A stretch of DNA of 64,000 nt from a virus: positions 21,175 to 85,174 of IMG/VR virus record IMGVR_UViG_3300008261_000018. One strand, written 5' to 3'. The notes under the pieces are model-generated. The model was not told the origin of the DNA. It made no database searches and was given only the letters and a program-made list of their open reading frames with translations. A program made the translations under genes and the position numbers. Shown one piece after another: positions 63,489 to 64,000 of the stretch; the first letter of the stretch is position 1, and each line of letters begins with the position of its first letter.

Positions 63489-63836
63489 CCAACACAGCAT
63501 GCGTCCTGTCTCTTCCATCACACGACGCCTTGGCGAGTACGACCTATCTTTCGCCCATCGCGCCTGCGCTCCACGGATTATCGCCGCCTGGCGCTGTCCG
63601 CCTGGAGCGCTTTTGTCACCGCCTGCGTTTATGTCTTCATCGCAGGCCAACTGACAAGGCGCGCTTACAACTTCCTTGCCCCACACCTCCTCACATTCCT
63701 GCGCGCAGCTGCACTCACCATCGAATCCACTCTCCCCACTGAGGCTGCTCCAACCACTCCTCCAGTACTTCGACATCCACCTCAGCAAACCAAGCCTCAA
63801 TCCACGCGCCGGCGCAAAGCGACCGCGCAATCCTGA
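63489..63836 (+). CDS. probable small membrane protein, start unclear
   Basis: Frame 3 (codons starting at multiples of three) reads RRLALSAWSAFVTACVYVFI, then AGQLTRRAYNFLAPHLLTFL, then a Pro/Thr/Arg-rich end, TGA 63834-63836. One clear membrane helix and a hydrophilic tail look truly coding, but no ATG, GTG or TTG opens this frame upstream. The ATG at 63499 lies in another frame and reads MRPVSSITRRLGEYDLSFAH. A frameshift, either programmed or an error, or an unusual start such as CTG would explain this. Confidence 0.4.
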   Translation, partial: PTQHASCLFHHTTPWRVRPIFRPSRLRSTDYRRLALSAWSAFVTACVYVFIAGQLTRRAYNFLAPHLLTFLRAAALTIESTLPTEAAPTTPPVLRHPPQQTKPQSTRRRKATAQS

Positions 63837-63860
63837 ATCTCAAGACCTGAAACGACATCG

Positions 63861-63893
63861 CCCCTGCCAGCACCGCTGGTGGGGGTTTTTTCG
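63861..63893 (+). terminator. array terminator 11
   Basis: CCCC, CCAGC/GCTGG arms, GGGGG and TTTTTTC. Box AGCAGTGCATT at 63905-63915 precedes the last gene. Confidence 0.85.
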
Positions 63894-63935
63894 TGCACTC
63901 CTTCAGCAGTGCATTTGTCGTTTCTGGTCAATCGC

Positions 63936-64000
63936 ATGACTGAAATCAAAGACGTCCTCGGTGAGCTCTACCCCGAGATCGCCGACTTCCTGGCCGAGCA
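63936..64000 (+). CDS. 5' end of an early protein (partial)
   Basis: MTEIKDVLGELYPEIADFLA is an acidic helical start that runs off the window. The ATG lies 20 nt after the last box. The array therefore continues beyond the window, at least by this gene. Confidence 0.5.
   Translation, partial: MTEIKDVLGELYPEIADFLAE

Larger units (their letters stand above)
60113..63915 (+). repeat. array of terminator + AGCAGTGCATT box units between small genes
   Basis: Eleven box copies (60164, 60426, 60705, 60955, 61337, 61609, 62004, 62259, 62493, 62868 and 63905) lie 2-52 nt before a start codon. Ten follow within about 25 nt of a GC-rich hairpin with a T-run. The consensus order is stop codon, CCCC...GGGG hairpin, TTTTTC, a short C/T-rich spacer, AGCAGTGCATT, often GCGCTGCTT, then ATG. 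In six units AGCAGTGC can pair with the GCGCTGCT that follows (4-nt loop). The genes in between are unrelated. It resembles start-associated sequences of cluster K mycobacteriophages and stoperators of L5-like phages. Function is inferred. Confidence 0.85.

Noticed and set aside
60113-63915. CRISPR array
   Set aside because: The repeats are separated by real genes of different length, and each copy includes a terminator hairpin, so there are no short uniform spacers.
60113-63915. Integron cassette array
   Set aside because: The repeated element has no attC-like R and L arms, and no integron integrase is present. The layout fits terminator plus start-associated box better.

Overview
The window is almost entirely one tailed-phage (Caudoviricetes) genome or prophage segment with high GC content. 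The host is most likely a cyanobacterium. The evidence is indirect but converges: a CP12-like C-terminal peptide (38943-39107), an NblA-like protein (14382-14723), a ThyX with a THR-type signature, a 2OG-Fe(II) oxygenase of the type common in cyanophages, and P/Q-rich and glycine-rich virion proteins. No rRNA, tRNA or CRISPR array was recognised. A CI/XRE-like regulator (1995-2612) and a serine recombinase (15292-16542) suggest a temperate lifestyle. No long tape-measure gene is present, so a short-tailed virion is possible, although genes outside the window could change that view.

Layout. 1-12.4 kb (mostly +) holds replication and nucleotide metabolism: a PD-(D/E)XK nuclease, the repressor, a primase-helicase of the VapE type, dCMP deaminase, HNH nuclease, ThyX, a Dam-like protein and a dATP/dGTP diphosphohydrolase-like protein. 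12.4-16.6 kb (-) holds an oxygenase, a lytic transglycosylase/M15-like protein, the NblA-like gene, an HNH gene and the recombinase. 17-36 kb (-) holds virion and adhesion genes, including two tandem pairs of glycine-rich adhesin-like genes, carbohydrate-binding repeats and a decoration-like protein. 36.0-37.6 kb (-) is the predicted major capsid gene, split by a 440-nt group I intron. 37.7-42.3 kb (+) holds two LAGLIDADG-like genes, the CP12-like peptide and tail proteins. 42.3-59.3 kb (-) holds endolysin, scaffold, portal, both terminase subunits, a PP-loop (PAPS reductase-like) gene and many small internal virion proteins. 59.3-60.2 kb is a noncoding divergence region. 60.2-64 kb (+) is an array of small one-gene units, each ending in a GC-rich terminator. 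In nearly all of them the terminator is followed at once by a conserved box, AGCAGTGCATT, just upstream of the next start codon.

How it works together. The early genes would hydrolyse host nucleotides and DNA and make dUMP and dTMP. The late minus-strand block builds and packages the capsid. The small-gene array resembles the start-associated sequences and stoperators described in mycobacteriophages. Its core, GCAGTGC, also occurs three times in the regulatory region between the repressor and the primase gene, which suggests one shared regulator. The strongest new observations are the capsid-gene intron with neighbouring free-standing LAGLIDADG genes, and the terminator/box/hairpin array.
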